Source: Pseudomonadota bacterium (GTDB taxonomy: Bacteria > Pseudomonadota > Alphaproteobacteria > Rhizobiales > Rhizobiaceae). Taken from it: a stretch of 6,862 bases of DNA. The notes under the pieces are model-generated. The model was given only the letters and a program-made list of their open reading frames with translations, had not been told where the DNA came from and did no database searches. The translations under genes were made by a program, and so were the position numbers. Every line of letters begins with the position of its first letter. The stretch's first letter is position 1. This document shows, in pieces, positions 1 through 5,020 of this stretch. Where the stretch lies: positions 1 through 6,862 of the forward strand of contig JAEYTV010000464.1 of assembly GCA_023433855.1 (NCBI GenBank), in the 5' to 3' direction.

Positions 1-447
1 GTTCAGCTCCGAGCGCTCGCTCAAAAGCCGGTTGCGCTCCTCGGCGACCGCAGGCGCTTCCGGCGGCTGTCCGGAAGCCGGAGGCTCGCCAAGACTCGTC
101 AGGCGGGCCTGAATCTGGTCGACGCGCGTACGCATTGCCTCCGACGCGGCGCTCATCTCCTCCACGATCCCCTCAGCCTGCAGCCTGAGTTCCGCCAACT
201 TGCTGTCGTCCTGAGCGTCGGCCTCTACCCGGGCGCGGAAGGTATCGAGTTGCTGGCGGATCGTTTCGATCCTGCCCTTCATGTCGTCGTTGATCGAATC
301 GACAGTGACCTCGCTGACAGGCTTCTCCTGCGCCTGTTGCGCCTGTTGCACCTGCTGCTGGGCGTCGGCGCCGACCGGAAGCGCGAATGAAGCCAGAAGG
401 AGGAAAATCGCGAGGACTGCACGCCTGCTCGCCGGGATCGGCGACAT
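1..447 (-). CDS. DUF3772/MscS-type mechanosensitive ion channel, N-terminal part (runs off left edge)
   Basis: An open frame of 149 codons runs from an ATG at 447 to the window edge without a stop, so the C-terminal part is missing. Residues 1-29 form a signal peptide: positive RR at 8-9, hydrophobic core AVLAIFLLLASFAL, and an A-D-A|Q type cleavage site. A Gln-rich linker follows (QQQVQQAQQAQ), then a charged helical periplasmic segment (ETIRQQLDTFRARVEADAQD, then RVDQIQARLTSLGEPPASG). This resembles the DUF3772 region found in front of the channel domain of many rhizobial MscS-family proteins. The pore domain is not in the window, so the channel role is inferred from this N-terminal resemblance. 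If correct, it would be an inner-membrane channel that opens on hypo-osmotic shock. The start is uncertain: no good ribosome binding site precedes the ATG, and the frame stays open upstream with a TTG eight codons earlier. It is transcribed divergently from the YeaQ-like gene. Confidence 0.72.
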   Translation of the reverse strand, partial: MSPIPASRRAVLAIFLLLASFALPVGADAQQQVQQAQQAQEKPVSEVTVDSINDDMKGRIETIRQQLDTFRARVEADAQDDSKLAELRLQAEGIVEEMSAASEAMRTRVDQIQARLTSLGEPPASGQPPEAPAVAEERNRLLSERSELN

Positions 448-576
448 GCGGCTCGTGAAGGTTTTTGCCAAGTGTCTGCTCTTCTGTGTCGGTCTAGATT
501 CGCAGCAAAATAGAAGCACTTCGCGGCGAAGAAAAGGAAGCGGCCGGCATGTCGCCGGGAAGCTGAGCAAATCGGC

Positions 577-601
577 GGAACCTGGAACATTTCCATGCGT
601 T
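577..601 (+). promoter_or_regulatory. EcfG (RpoE2)-type general stress response promoter of the YeaQ-like gene
   Basis: GGAAC at 577-581 is followed by 16 bases and CGTT at 598-601, an exact match to the alphaproteobacterial EcfG/RpoE2 consensus GGAAC-N16/17-cGTT. The ATG of the downstream gene lies 34 bases after the last base of the -10 element, leaving room for a short leader with the ribosome binding site at about 621-627. The target gene belongs to a stress-associated family, which supports the call. A second GGAAC at 584-588 has no -10 element at the right distance. Confidence 0.8.
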
Positions 602-635
602 TTCCTTCCGCATCAACAAAGCAGGAGGGTTATCC

Positions 636-887
636 ATGGAAGACGCAGGCATCGGCTGGATAGCAGCGATCATCATCGGCGGCATTGCAGGGTGGCTCGC
701 TGAGCAGTTCATGAAGAGCAATATGGGCATCTTCATGAACATCCTTCTGGGTGTGGTCGGCGCCATCATTGCGAACGCCATACTCAGCGTTTTCGGCGTA
801 GTGCTCGGTGGCTGGATCGGCTACCTGATCGCCGGATTCATTGGCGCCTGCATCCTGATCGCCGTGGGCAGAATGATCAGGCGATAG
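636..887 (+). CDS. GlsB/YeaQ/YmgE family stress response membrane protein
   Basis: This 83-aa, very hydrophobic protein matches the size and pattern of the YeaQ/YmgE (transglycosylase-associated, Tag) family. Three membrane segments are visible at roughly residues 6-26, 31-53 and 57-79. They are Gly/Ala/Ile-rich (IIIGGIAGWLAEQFM, then NILLGVVGAIIANAIL, then GGWIGYLIAGFIGACILIAVG), and the C-terminus ends in RMIRR. The start is secure: AGGAGG at about 622-627 sits before the ATG, and an EcfG-type promoter lies just upstream. The family is known for stress-induced expression, but its biochemical role is not established, and the name 'transglycosylase-associated' is historical. It is monocistronic: it converges with the DUF924 gene, whose stop lies 12 bases downstream on the other strand. 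Confidence 0.93.
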   Translation: MEDAGIGWIAAIIIGGIAGWLAEQFMKSNMGIFMNILLGVVGAIIANAILSVFGVVLGGWIGYLIAGFIGACILIAVGRMIRR

Positions 888-899
888 TATCTCCAGCCC

Positions 900-1457
900 T
901 CAGAATCCGGCGCCGGGCTCGGCCAGATATTCGAGTTCGGCGGCGGTTGAGTCTCGGCCCAGGAGGGCATTGCGATGCGGAAATCGTCCGAACCGGCGGA
1001 TCACCGCGCGGTGACGTTCGGCGTAATCCAGGTATTCGCTGTCCCCGAGCAACGTAAACAGTTCCACTGACCTGTCCTGATCGGCAAGGATTTCCGAGTG
1101 CTCGAGCGGAAGGTAGAAGAAGCCCCGGCGGTCGGCTGACACCGCCAGATCAGCCCCGGCAGCGATGGCGAGCTTGGCTTCGCGCAACGCCAGCCAGTCT
1201 GTCGAAAACGCCAATGGGGTGGCTCGATACATATTGCGCGGGAACTGGTCCAGCACGATCACCGCAGCAAGCCGGTTCTCCGGCGATGTCCGCCACTCTT
1301 CCAAGTCACCCCGGGCAAGTGCAAGATGCGTAGAGGCGAAGTGCTTCCGTGTTGCTTCATCCAAGGCATCGTTCTTCTGGAACCAGTCCTGGCGGGTCAG
1401 CTCTTCAAACCAAAATGAGGAAACCTCCGCGGGGCTGCGCACATCCTTAAGGTCCAT
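900..1457 (-). CDS. DUF924 family protein
   Basis: This 185-aa protein has the typical length and layout of the DUF924 family of alpha-helical, probably cytosolic proteins of unknown biochemical function. Recognisable blocks are FWFEELTRQDWFQKND near the N-terminus, the VLDQFPRNMYRATPLAF motif, FFYLPLEHSE, then RFGRFPHRNALLGRDSTAAE and a short C-terminal tail. The start at 1457 is chosen because GGAG at about 1467-1470 gives good spacing and the product begins just before the conserved region. A longer reading from 1544 would overlap the upstream gene and add a non-family extension. The gene follows the UPF0303 gene by 16 bases, so the two are probably co-transcribed. It ends convergently with the YeaQ-like gene, and I see no clear terminator hairpin in the 12-base gap. 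Confidence 0.92.
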   Translation of the reverse strand: MDLKDVRSPAEVSSFWFEELTRQDWFQKNDALDEATRKHFASTHLALARGDLEEWRTSPENRLAAVIVLDQFPRNMYRATPLAFSTDWLALREAKLAIAAGADLAVSADRRGFFYLPLEHSEILADQDRSVELFTLLGDSEYLDYAERHRAVIRRFGRFPHRNALLGRDSTAAELEYLAEPGAGF

Positions 1458-1473
1458 GTTTTTCGTCTCCGAT

Positions 1474-1959
1474 TCACGCCAGGGGCGGCACATCCCTTCC
1501 AAGCATGCGGGAAAGGGCTTCCACAACCAGATTGTGATCATCACGCTGCGGTAGACCGGAAACAGTCACTGCGCCTATACATCCAGAGCGCTCGACGCTG
1601 ATTGGAAAGCTGCCACCATGAGCCGCGTATTCGGCGGATGGAAGGCCGTACTTTGCCTCCAGCGTAAGCTCCTGCTGGGCCAGCTTCCGACCAATCGCAT
1701 AGCTTGACTGGAAGAAGCGAAGAACGAGGTTACGCTTGCGGCGCACCCAACTCTCGTTGTCAGGCGTAGATCCCGGCAGGGCCGAATAGAAAGCCGGCAT
1801 GGAATGCAGCCTGACGTCGACGGCAACGCCAAGCTGCCGCTGCATCGCCATCTGCCGCAGAAGAGATCCGAGATCCCAAGCCGTCGCCACGTCGAAGGCT
1901 GGAAACACCAGCGCCGCCTCCTGCTCAGCGATTCTGGCGATATCTTCCTCGATCGTCAT
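1474..1959 (-). CDS. UPF0303 / heme-degrading domain (GlcG/HbpS-like) protein
   Basis: This 161-aa protein resembles the UPF0303 family, annotated in databases as heme-degrading domain proteins and related in fold to GlcG/HbpS. The N-terminus is helical (IARIAEQEAALVFPAFD, with the family-like AWDLGSLLR). A strand region VAVDVRLHSMPAFYSALPGS follows, then the typical W-x-RRKRN block, the EYAAHGGSFPISV motif at about residues 108-120, and the C-terminal GAVTVSGLPQRDDHNLVVEAL. Heme degradation has been shown for only a few relatives, so the function here is inference. The start at 1959 has GGAGGG at about 1965-1970. That ribosome binding site partly overlaps a perfect 6-bp hairpin in the leader. 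The gene is the first of a tight pair with the DUF924 gene. Confidence 0.9.
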   Translation of the reverse strand: MTIEEDIARIAEQEAALVFPAFDVATAWDLGSLLRQMAMQRQLGVAVDVRLHSMPAFYSALPGSTPDNESWVRRKRNLVLRFFQSSYAIGRKLAQQELTLEAKYGLPSAEYAAHGGSFPISVERSGCIGAVTVSGLPQRDDHNLVVEALSRMLGRDVPPLA

Positions 1960-1968
1960 CGTTGCCCT

Positions 1969-1984
1969 CCGTCGCTTTCGACGG
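1969..1984 (-). promoter_or_regulatory. Leader hairpin overlapping the ribosome binding site of the UPF0303 gene
   Basis: In the minus-strand transcript, CCGTCG-AAAG-CGACGG forms a perfect 6-bp stem with a 4-base loop. The last two G residues of the stem are also the first bases of the GGAGGG ribosome binding site, so folding would partly occlude it. The repeat is plain in the sequence. A regulatory function, such as structure-dependent translation, is inference. Confidence 0.4.
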
Positions 1985-2039
1985 CGGCATTGATGGCCCC
2001 ACCGAACGGGAAAGTAAAGTCAGACCGCCGCAGCCACGA

Positions 2040-2336
2040 TTACTGACAGACCCCCTCGGCGCGTGGGATCGTTGTGACCTCGGCACTCGGATTGGTGTTG
2101 TTCGGCGTACCTGGAGGCTGGCAATGGTCTTCGGAGTTGGCTGTCCCAGTGGTGCTGTTGGTCGTGACGGGGTCGCTCACGCCCGGAAGCGACGTCGCCC
2201 CCGCCGCGTCTGGTGAGGAGGGCATCGCCACCCCGGGGACTTCGGTCGCTGCGGGGCCGCCCCCCGGCGCTTGGGCAAATCCGGAACTTGCGGAGACCGC
2301 CGCGACGGCAGTTGCTACGATAAGCCGGGTGAACAT
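2040..2336 (-). CDS. Small secreted protein of unknown function, Pro/Thr/Ala-rich
   Basis: I do not recognise a family for this 98-aa product. Residues 1-21 form a clear signal peptide (MFTRLIVATAVAAVSASSGF, cleavage probably after A21), so it should reach the periplasm or outside. The mature part is low in hydrophobics and rich in Pro, Gly, Thr, Ser and Ala, and looks disordered (TTNSTTGTANSEDHCQPPG). Two cysteines near the end, C72 and C97, could form a disulfide, and the protein ends in GVCQ. The start at 2336 is preferred because AAGGAG lies seven bases upstream and the signal peptide begins there. A longer reading from 2414 has neither. A GGAAC-N17-TGTT promoter just upstream places it in the putative EcfG stress regulon. 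The opposite strand is also open over part of this stretch, but it lacks comparable signals. Confidence 0.75.
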   Translation of the reverse strand: MFTRLIVATAVAAVSASSGFAQAPGGGPAATEVPGVAMPSSPDAAGATSLPGVSDPVTTNSTTGTANSEDHCQPPGTPNNTNPSAEVTTIPRAEGVCQ

Positions 2337-2371
2337 CTGGAACTCCTTCCATATCCGCTGACTGCGCCGAT

Positions 2372-2397
2372 AACAGAGAGGTTCCTCTTTTGGTTCC
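2372..2397 (-). promoter_or_regulatory. EcfG (RpoE2)-type promoter of the secreted-protein gene
   Basis: Read on the minus strand, GGAAC (2397-2393) is followed by 17 bases and TGTT (2375-2372). This fits GGAAC-N16/17-cGTT with one deviation, at the weakly conserved first base of the -10 element. The element ends 35 bases before the ATG, nearly the same spacing as at the YeaQ-like gene. A second GGAAC at 2385-2381 has no partner at the right distance. Confidence 0.65.
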
Positions 2398-2424
2398 GCT
2401 CGCTCCCGTGGCATTCTTCCAAAT

Positions 2425-2437
2425 CCCGGCGACCGGG
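2425..2437 (-). terminator. Possible weak terminator hairpin after the response regulator
   Basis: Directly after the regulator's stop codon the transcript can form CCCGG-TCG-CCGGG, a 5-bp all-GC stem with a 3-base loop, followed by ATTTGG. The stem is perfect but short and the U tract is poor. It separates the regulator from the EcfG promoter that starts 28 bases downstream. Confidence 0.3.
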
Positions 2438-2800
2438 TCAGCGAACCAGTTCGTGGATCGAAGAGAGAAGGCGGTCGTGCTGATATGGCTTGGGAAGGAA
2501 GACCGTATTGGCCGGCAACAGCATCGGATCTAGATGGACGACGCCGGAGGTGATGATGATCCCGACGCTCGGACGCATGGCGCGCACCCGGCGTGCCAAC
2601 TGAATGCCATCCATAGAACCAGCCATGTCGACGTCGGTGAAGACGATGTCGATGTCGGTTCGCATGCGGAACAACACCAAGGCCTCGTCAGCGTTCCCCG
2701 CCTCCAGGACCTCATGCCCGACATCCTCCAAGGCGTCCAGGGTATTGAAACGGATCAGGGGTTCGTCCTCAACGATGAGCACGACGACCTTAGGTGGCAT
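2438..2800 (-). CDS. Stand-alone CheY-like response regulator (receiver domain only)
   Basis: This 120-aa protein consists of a single receiver domain with all key residues: the acidic pair E11-D12 (VLIVEDEPLIR), phospho-acceptor D56 in VFTDVDM, T84 in IIITSG, and K104 in FLPKPY. There is no output domain, so it probably passes a signal by protein contact or as a phosphorelay intermediate. No kinase gene is in the window. It lacks the PFxFATGY signature of the FAT GUY regulators (such as SdrG) that act in the general stress response, so a link to the EcfG system is not supported by its own sequence. The start at 2800 has a good GAGGAG at about 2807-2812. It is separated from the secreted-protein gene by 101 bases containing a possible terminator and a separate promoter, so it is probably its own transcript. 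Confidence 0.93.
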   Translation of the reverse strand: MPPKVVVLIVEDEPLIRFNTLDALEDVGHEVLEAGNADEALVLFRMRTDIDIVFTDVDMAGSMDGIQLARRVRAMRPSVGIIITSGVVHLDPMLLPANTVFLPKPYQHDRLLSSIHELVR

Positions 2801-2819
2801 GCTGGGCTCCTCGGATCAC

Positions 2820-2840
2820 CATTTGACATCGGTCCAAATG
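2820..2840. promoter_or_regulatory. Dyad upstream of the response regulator (operator candidate)
   Basis: CATTTG at 2820-2825 and CAAATG at 2835-2840 form a perfect 6-bp inverted repeat with a 9-base centre, 20 bases upstream of the regulator's ATG. Its size suits a dimeric regulator's operator or a small leader hairpin. It lies in the 216-base divergent region (2801-3016) shared with the TerC gene. I found no convincing -35/-10 pair for either gene there, no EcfG promoter, and no clear match to the yybP-ykoY manganese riboswitch core. Confidence 0.25.
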
Positions 2841-3016
2841 CGCGCTGCGCGGGCGGCCATATAAAGAAAACCCCCTGCCGGGGCAAGGCTGAACGACTGC
2901 CAGAATGCCAGCAGCAGCCTCCCCATCCCGGATCTCATGGCCTATATGGACAGGGCGCTGCCACGCCGACGGCGGCAGAGGCATACCAATTGCTCCCATG
3001 TCAGGTGTTTTCGTAG

Positions 3017-3652
3017 ATGGATATATTCACCGCCGCGGGCCTACCCGCCCTACTTCAAGTTGTTGCGATCGACCTGGTCCTGGCGGGCGACAACGCAATC
3101 GTCATCGGTATGGCCGCCGCAGGTCTTCCACCCCACCTGCGAAAACGAGCGATCGTGGTCGGAATTCTTGCCGCAACGATCCTGCGCATCAGCTTCGCCA
3201 CGGCGGCAGCGTATCTGCTGCAGATCGTCGGGCTTCAACTCCTCGGCGGGCTCCTTCTCGCCTGGGTCTGCTGGAACATGTGGAAGGAACTGAGGTCACA
3301 GCCGGGCTCAAAGGTGCACCTCGCACCGGGCAGCGAACAATCCCGGAAGGAGACCGGAGACAAGACCTTCATTCAGGCTGCCATCCAGATCGTCGTCGCA
3401 GACGTCTCCATGTCTCTCGACAACGTGCTCGCCGTAGCCGGCGCAGCCGGTGAGCACACGAGCGTTCTGATCGCCGGTCTGATCCTGTCGGTGGCGCTGA
3501 TGGGACTGGCGGCGAACCTCGTTGCTCATCTGCTGCATCGCTTCAGGTGGATCGCTTACGTCGGTCTCGCAGTGATCGTCTACGTCGCGCTCACCATGAT
3601 TTTTCACGGCGTTACGGAGGTCGCCCCATTGATTGCTAGCCTCCAAGGTTGA
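3017..3652 (+). CDS. TerC/YjbE family integral membrane protein, putative metal ion transporter
   Basis: This 211-aa polytopic membrane protein carries the two internally repeated TerC-family signatures with acidic residues inside the membrane: DLVLAGDNAIVIGMA at about residues 19-33 and DVSMSLDNVLAVAGA at about 129-143. About seven membrane segments are visible, with a hydrophilic loop at roughly 92-117 (ELRSQPGSKVHLAPGSEQSR). Members of this group are linked to metal export, including manganese export, sometimes used to metallate secreted proteins. The exact substrate here is inference. An in-frame TAG directly precedes the ATG, so the start cannot lie further upstream. The only ribosome binding site is a weak AGGTG at 3003-3007. 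The gene is divergent from the response regulator, and its leader contains a small hairpin (CTGCC at about 2958, GGCAG at about 2975). Confidence 0.92.
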   Translation: MDIFTAAGLPALLQVVAIDLVLAGDNAIVIGMAAAGLPPHLRKRAIVVGILAATILRISFATAAAYLLQIVGLQLLGGLLLAWVCWNMWKELRSQPGSKVHLAPGSEQSRKETGDKTFIQAAIQIVVADVSMSLDNVLAVAGAAGEHTSVLIAGLILSVALMGLAANLVAHLLHRFRWIAYVGLAVIVYVALTMIFHGVTEVAPLIASLQG

Positions 3653-3657
3653 GCAAG

Positions 3658-3694
3658 CGATGGCAGCGGCGGCCGGCGGTGCGTTCCGCCATCG
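3658..3694 (+). terminator. Possible terminator hairpin after the TerC-family gene
   Basis: Five bases after the stop codon, CGATGGC (3658-3664) can pair with GCCATCG (3688-3694), a 7-bp stem closing a GC-rich 23-base loop. The following sequence, ATGCTTTGACTTTCTC, is T-rich but not a clean U tract. The remaining bases up to the cupin gene (3695-3832) show no other clear signal. Confidence 0.3.
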
Positions 3695-3832
3695 ATGCTT
3701 TGACTTTCTCAAGGATACCGTCGAACATAAGTGAACCGGCGTTTCTTCAGGCCTCGGAGGACACGGCGTGGACATGGAACGCGCCGCATCTTCCGCGGCG
3801 CGCCGGCGAACTTGCAGTCAATGAGGCCGATC

Positions 3833-4330
3833 TTGAGCAAACATCACGACGACAAAGATAAAGATGCCCCCAGCCACTCCCATGTGGACTGGCGTGAACA
3901 CGGCGTCAAAGTCATACCAGGCAGTTCAGTCGACCCGAATACCGCCCAGACACCGGGCATGAACCGCGCCACCGCAATCAACAAGGCGCGAGCAGGAGCC
4001 GAGAAGATCTGGGCCGGGACCGTCACGATCCATGCCGATGCGAAAACCGGCGCCCATCACCACGGCGATCTGGAAAGCATCATCTACGTGGTCAAGGGGA
4101 GAGCGCGGATGCGCTGGGGCGACCACCTGGAGTATGTCGCCGAGGCCGGTCCAGGCGATTTCATCTACGTCCCGCCTTATGTGCCCCACCAGGAAATCAA
4201 CGCCAGTCCTGACGAAACGCTCGAATGCGTGCTGGTGCGCTCCGGTCAGGAGCCGGTGGTGGTCAATCTCGATATCGAACCTGTCGAGAAGCCCGACAAG
4301 GTGTTGTGGAAGGATCCGATCCACCGCTGA
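3833..4330 (+). CDS. Cupin domain protein
   Basis: This small single-domain cupin is 165 aa from the preferred start. Cupin motif 1 is visible as GAHHHGDLESIIYVVKGRAR, with a His cluster and a downstream Glu that normally bind one metal. Motif 2 is GDFIYVPPYVPHQEIN, with the third His-type ligand. The N-terminus is His/Asp/Lys-rich (SKHHDDKDKD, then HSHVDW) and could add metal affinity. The C-terminus ends in VLWKDPIHR. The substrate and reaction cannot be told from sequence; cupins range from dioxygenases to isomerases and sugar-binding regulators. Start choice: TTG at 3833 has GAGG at 3823-3826 with 6-base spacing, whereas the in-frame ATG at 3821 and GTG at 3731 have no ribosome binding site. 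The extension from 3731 is Arg-rich and unlike a cupin. The gene lies 180 bases after the TerC gene, so it is probably transcribed separately. Confidence 0.88.
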   Translation: MSKHHDDKDKDAPSHSHVDWREHGVKVIPGSSVDPNTAQTPGMNRATAINKARAGAEKIWAGTVTIHADAKTGAHHHGDLESIIYVVKGRARMRWGDHLEYVAEAGPGDFIYVPPYVPHQEINASPDETLECVLVRSGQEPVVVNLDIEPVEKPDKVLWKDPIHR

Positions 4331-4359
4331 AGATACCGACGGGTGCCGGATGGCCAGAC

Positions 4360-4387
4360 GATGCGCTCGCAGCCCGCGAGTCGCATC
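4360..4387 (+). terminator. Strong stem-loop downstream of the cupin gene
   Basis: GATGCG-CTCGC (4360-4370) pairs with GCGAG-CGCATC (4376-4387) around the loop AGCCC, with a single bulged T at 4381. This makes 11 base pairs, starting 29 bases after the cupin stop. There is no T run after it, so it is not a textbook intrinsic terminator. It may stabilise the mRNA 3' end or act with Rho. The rest of 4331-4530 holds no gene I can support. Confidence 0.4.
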
Positions 4388-4486
4388 CACGGGCGTCTCT
4401 TCACTCCGAGTTGCGATGCTCCCTTCGCAGGTTCTTGGACGGCTGCATTGACCACCCAAATGCTCTCCTTTAGAAGGCAGCATCCT

Positions 4487-4506
4487 TCCGAAGTGCAGAC
4501 TTCGGA
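4487..4506 (+). promoter_or_regulatory. Perfect inverted repeat in the leader of the membrane-protein gene
   Basis: TCCGAAGT (4487-4494) and ACTTCGGA (4499-4506) are perfect inverted repeats around GCAG, an 8-bp stem with a 4-base loop. It ends 24 bases before the ATG at 4531 and just ahead of the GGAG ribosome binding site. There is no T tract on either side, so a terminator is unlikely. A leader hairpin or a protein-binding site are the remaining options. Confidence 0.4.
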
Positions 4507-4530
4507 TCCCATGCTCCGGAGTTGATGCGG

Positions 4531-4938
4531 ATGACCCCGTTTCCGCAGGACCAGCGGATGAGAGCCGAAAGCGGCGAGGACACGCTCTTCGCGCGGTGGT
4601 CGTTGCTGGCCGCCGGGCTTCTGCTTGCAGCGGTGTTCGGCTTCCTTTCGTGCATGACCCGGGATGTCCCGTTCAGCCGCGTATTCCCGTCAGCCGACAA
4701 GACGAGCAATACGCCGCACCTCGGCAAGCGGGATCCGCCGAGAGCCTTGGCGGCAGCCGACCGCAAAGATGGCGGAGCAACGCACTCCACGGCAGCGGAC
4801 GGCAGCCTCGTGCCTCGCTCTGTCGAGTTTTCGCGGTTGCCCCAACCGACTGCAAAGGCTGTCTATGCCTTTGCGCCGCCTGGCGTTCCCCGCTCCTGGC
4901 GTGGCCTGATGCCACGGGCGCCACCCGGGCTGGCATGA
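4531..4938 (+). CDS. Uncharacterised single-pass membrane protein upstream of secDF
   Basis: I do not recognise a family for this 135-aa product. A short charged N-terminus (residues 1-22) is followed by one membrane segment at about 22-41 (ARWSLLAAGLLLAAVFGFL), then C41 and a long polar, Pro/Ala/Arg-rich tail to the end (PPGVPRSWRGLMPRAPPGLA), probably in the periplasm. The sequence around C41 (FLSC) is not a good lipobox. Third codon positions are strongly GC-rich, like the neighbouring genes, which favours a real coding frame over the overlapping alternatives. The start at 4531 is chosen because GGAG at 4518-4521 is 9 bases away; ATG 4525 and TTG 4522 lie too close to it. It is on the same strand as secDF, 82 bases upstream, so co-transcription is possible. 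Confidence 0.55.
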   Translation: MTPFPQDQRMRAESGEDTLFARWSLLAAGLLLAAVFGFLSCMTRDVPFSRVFPSADKTSNTPHLGKRDPPRALAAADRKDGGATHSTAADGSLVPRSVEFSRLPQPTAKAVYAFAPPGVPRSWRGLMPRAPPGLA

Positions 4939-5020
4939 CGAATGGCGCACCGGCGCCCGACGAACAACGCGTTCCGCCCACCGCTTCATTGCGAGATGAG
5001 GGCCCAGCAGGATTAAACAC

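Noticed and set aside
907..916. CCGGCGCCGG palindrome near the convergent gene ends as a bidirectional terminator
   Set aside because: A perfect palindrome without a loop lies inside the DUF924 coding end and has no T tract on either side.
2074..2361. Plus-strand 95-codon frame opposite the secreted-protein gene
   Set aside because: The minus frame has a signal peptide, a strong ribosome binding site and a promoter. The plus frame has none of these.
2862..2884. Minus-strand CCCC-GGCA-GGGG followed by TTTTCTTTAT as an intrinsic terminator
   Set aside because: The stem is only 4 bp and no supported minus-strand gene lies upstream of it. The U-rich tract alone is not enough.
2790..2999. 69-codon minus-strand frame ahead of the response regulator
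   Set aside because: It overlaps the regulator's start and promoter region, shows no domain or ribosome binding site, and is rich in the residues expected of random GC-rich frames.
3776..3801. GGAAC before the cupin gene as another EcfG promoter
   Set aside because: The positions 16-17 bases downstream read GGCG/GCGC, with no GTT, so the -10 element is missing.
3649..3861. 70-codon frame starting at a TTG overlapping the TerC stop codon (TTGA)
   Set aside because: The product has no recognisable domain, has no ribosome binding site of its own and runs into the cupin's start region in another frame. Translational coupling is possible but unsupported.
4246..4512. 88-codon minus-strand frame across the cupin/membrane-protein gap
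   Set aside because: It overlaps the end of the clearly coding cupin on the opposite strand and has only moderate third-position GC. An AAAGGAGA at about 4464-4471 is suggestive, but no standard start codon follows at the right distance.
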